Shown here: positions 63,610-64,000 of the stretch, in pieces
Layout: the number at the start of each line of letters is the position of its first letter
How positions within the stretch are numbered: the first letter of the stretch is position 1
Assembly: GCF_003675325.1 (NCBI RefSeq)
Contig: NZ_CP033073.1
Span: forward strand, 7,936,001 to 8,000,000
Source: Streptomyces dangxiongensis
GTDB taxonomy: Bacteria > Actinomycetota > Actinomycetes > Streptomycetales > Streptomycetaceae
DNA length: 64,000 bases
Direction of reading: 5' to 3'
Position numbers and translations under genes: made by a program
The notes under the pieces: generated by a model
The model's input: the letters and a program-made list of their open reading frames with translations, nothing else
Database searches by the model: none
Told to the model about the DNA's origin: nothing

Positions 63610-64000
63610 ATCGCCCAGGCGATGGACCTGGCCTCCTTCGACCCCCGCGACCCGGCCGTCTCCCGCTCCCGCCGCCTGGGGCTTGCCGCCGCCCAGTCCT
63701 ACCGCGACCAGTACGGCCACCTCGACGTCCCCGCCGACTACACCGACCCCACCGGCTACCGGCTGGGCACCTTCATCACCACCATGCGCGACGCACACAC
63801 CGCCGGCCGCCTCGAAGCCGACTGGACCGCCGAACTCGACGCCCTGGGCATGATCTGGGACAAGCACGACGCCGCCTGGCGCTCCCGCCTGGCCGCGGCC
63901 GCCGACTACCACCGCACCCACGGCCGCCTCGCCGCCCCCGCCACCACCCCCGTCAGAGCCTGGCTCGCCGAGCAACGCCACCTCGCAGCGAAGAACGAGC
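63610..64000 (+). CDS. Helicase-associated (HA) repeat protein, runs off the edge
   Basis: The frame reads ERIAQAMDLASFDPRDPAVS, then AAAQSYRDQYGHLDVPADYT, GYRLGTFITTMRDAHTAGRL and LDALGMIWDKHDAAWRSRLA. These are helicase-associated repeats, in which a conserved Trp and HxxxVP recur every 65-70 residues. They normally follow a DEAD/DEAH helicase core in large Streptomyces proteins. No helicase core is seen upstream, and ATG 63622 is the first in-frame start. It is either a stand-alone or a 5'-truncated copy; its right end lies outside the window. Confidence 0.65.
   Translation, partial: MAQAMDLASFDPRDPAVSRSRRLGLAAAQSYRDQYGHLDVPADYTDPTGYRLGTFITTMRDAHTAGRLEADWTAELDALGMIWDKHDAAWRSRLAAAADYHRTHGRLAAPATTPVRAWLAEQRHLAAKNE

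Noticed and set aside
1..64000. tRNA, rRNA or a replication origin
   Set aside because: No cloverleaf with TTCGA-type loop, no rRNA core sequence and no DnaA-box cluster was noticed by eye; a covariance search could not be run.

Overview
The DNA is very GC-rich with strong third-position GC bias. GTG and TTG starts are common and ATGA/GTGA overlaps join neighbouring genes. The gene families (DUF1707, MmyB-type regulators, GAF-ANTAR, PP2C/STAS/HATPase switches, NRPS pieces, Tn554-like tyrosine recombinase trios, IS5/IS256/ISL3/IS110 elements) point to a Streptomyces or close relative. The density of broken genes and insertion sequences suggests an accessory region such as a chromosome arm or a linear plasmid. 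This is an inference from content; no telomere or plasmid replication gene is visible.

Layout. 0-4.4 kb: wreckage of an amidase gene, an intact DUF1707 gene, a decayed NRPS (A-PCP and C domains with deletions and frameshifts) and an RHS fragment. 4.6-6.2 kb: a unit bounded by a perfect 31-bp inverted repeat, carrying an IS982-like transposase and a SnoaL-like passenger, beside a PadR regulator and a divergent membrane protein. 7.4-9 kb: an ISAs1 relic and an IS5 (IS427-type) element with CTAG target duplication. 9.1-10.9 kb: a RidA-ABM fusion gene divergent from a LysR gene. 11-15 kb: an exported trypsin-like protease with FG-GAP-like repeats and a membrane-anchored secreted protein. 15-23.3 kb: gene fragments, A-poor low-complexity DNA, and a 5.8-kb Tn554-like transposon (two tyrosine recombinases plus a coiled-coil TnpC-like protein and a VOC cargo gene). 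This transposon splits a HAD-type gene. Removing one 7-bp core and everything between the cores restores an uninterrupted 183-codon frame.

23.9-26.6 kb: a membrane NACHT ATPase translationally coupled to a small partner, downstream of a truncated HATPase gene. 27-29.2 kb: PP2C and GAF-ANTAR signalling genes. 29.4-34.8 kb: an internally deleted IS256 element in an NHL-repeat gene, further transposase relics and two small or membrane protein genes. 34.8-37.2 kb: MarR-MFS efflux pair and a DUF1330 gene. 37.6-39.9 kb: a coupled cis-prenyltransferase, MpaB/Lcp-type oxygenase and EF-hand cluster. 41-47 kb: an MmyB-type regulator divergent from redox and hydrolase genes, some decayed. 47.8-52.8 kb: VanZ, a broken ATP-dependent DNA ligase, and a desaturase/ferredoxin-reductase operon divergent from a PucR-type regulator. 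53-57 kb: thioredoxin-like gene, a decayed relative of the NACHT partner, a HATPase, DUF2283 and IS110/IS5 fragments. 57.2-64 kb: transketolase, STAS, HATPase, GAF-PP2C and STAS genes, and a helicase-associated protein running off the right edge.

Working together: the likely functional modules are the NACHT pair (possible conflict system), the MarR-MFS pair, the desaturase-reductase pair, the prenyl synthase-oxygenase-EF-hand set, and the PP2C/STAS/HATPase partner-switching genes. Many single-base frameshifts are present. Some may be true decay and some could be assembly errors.
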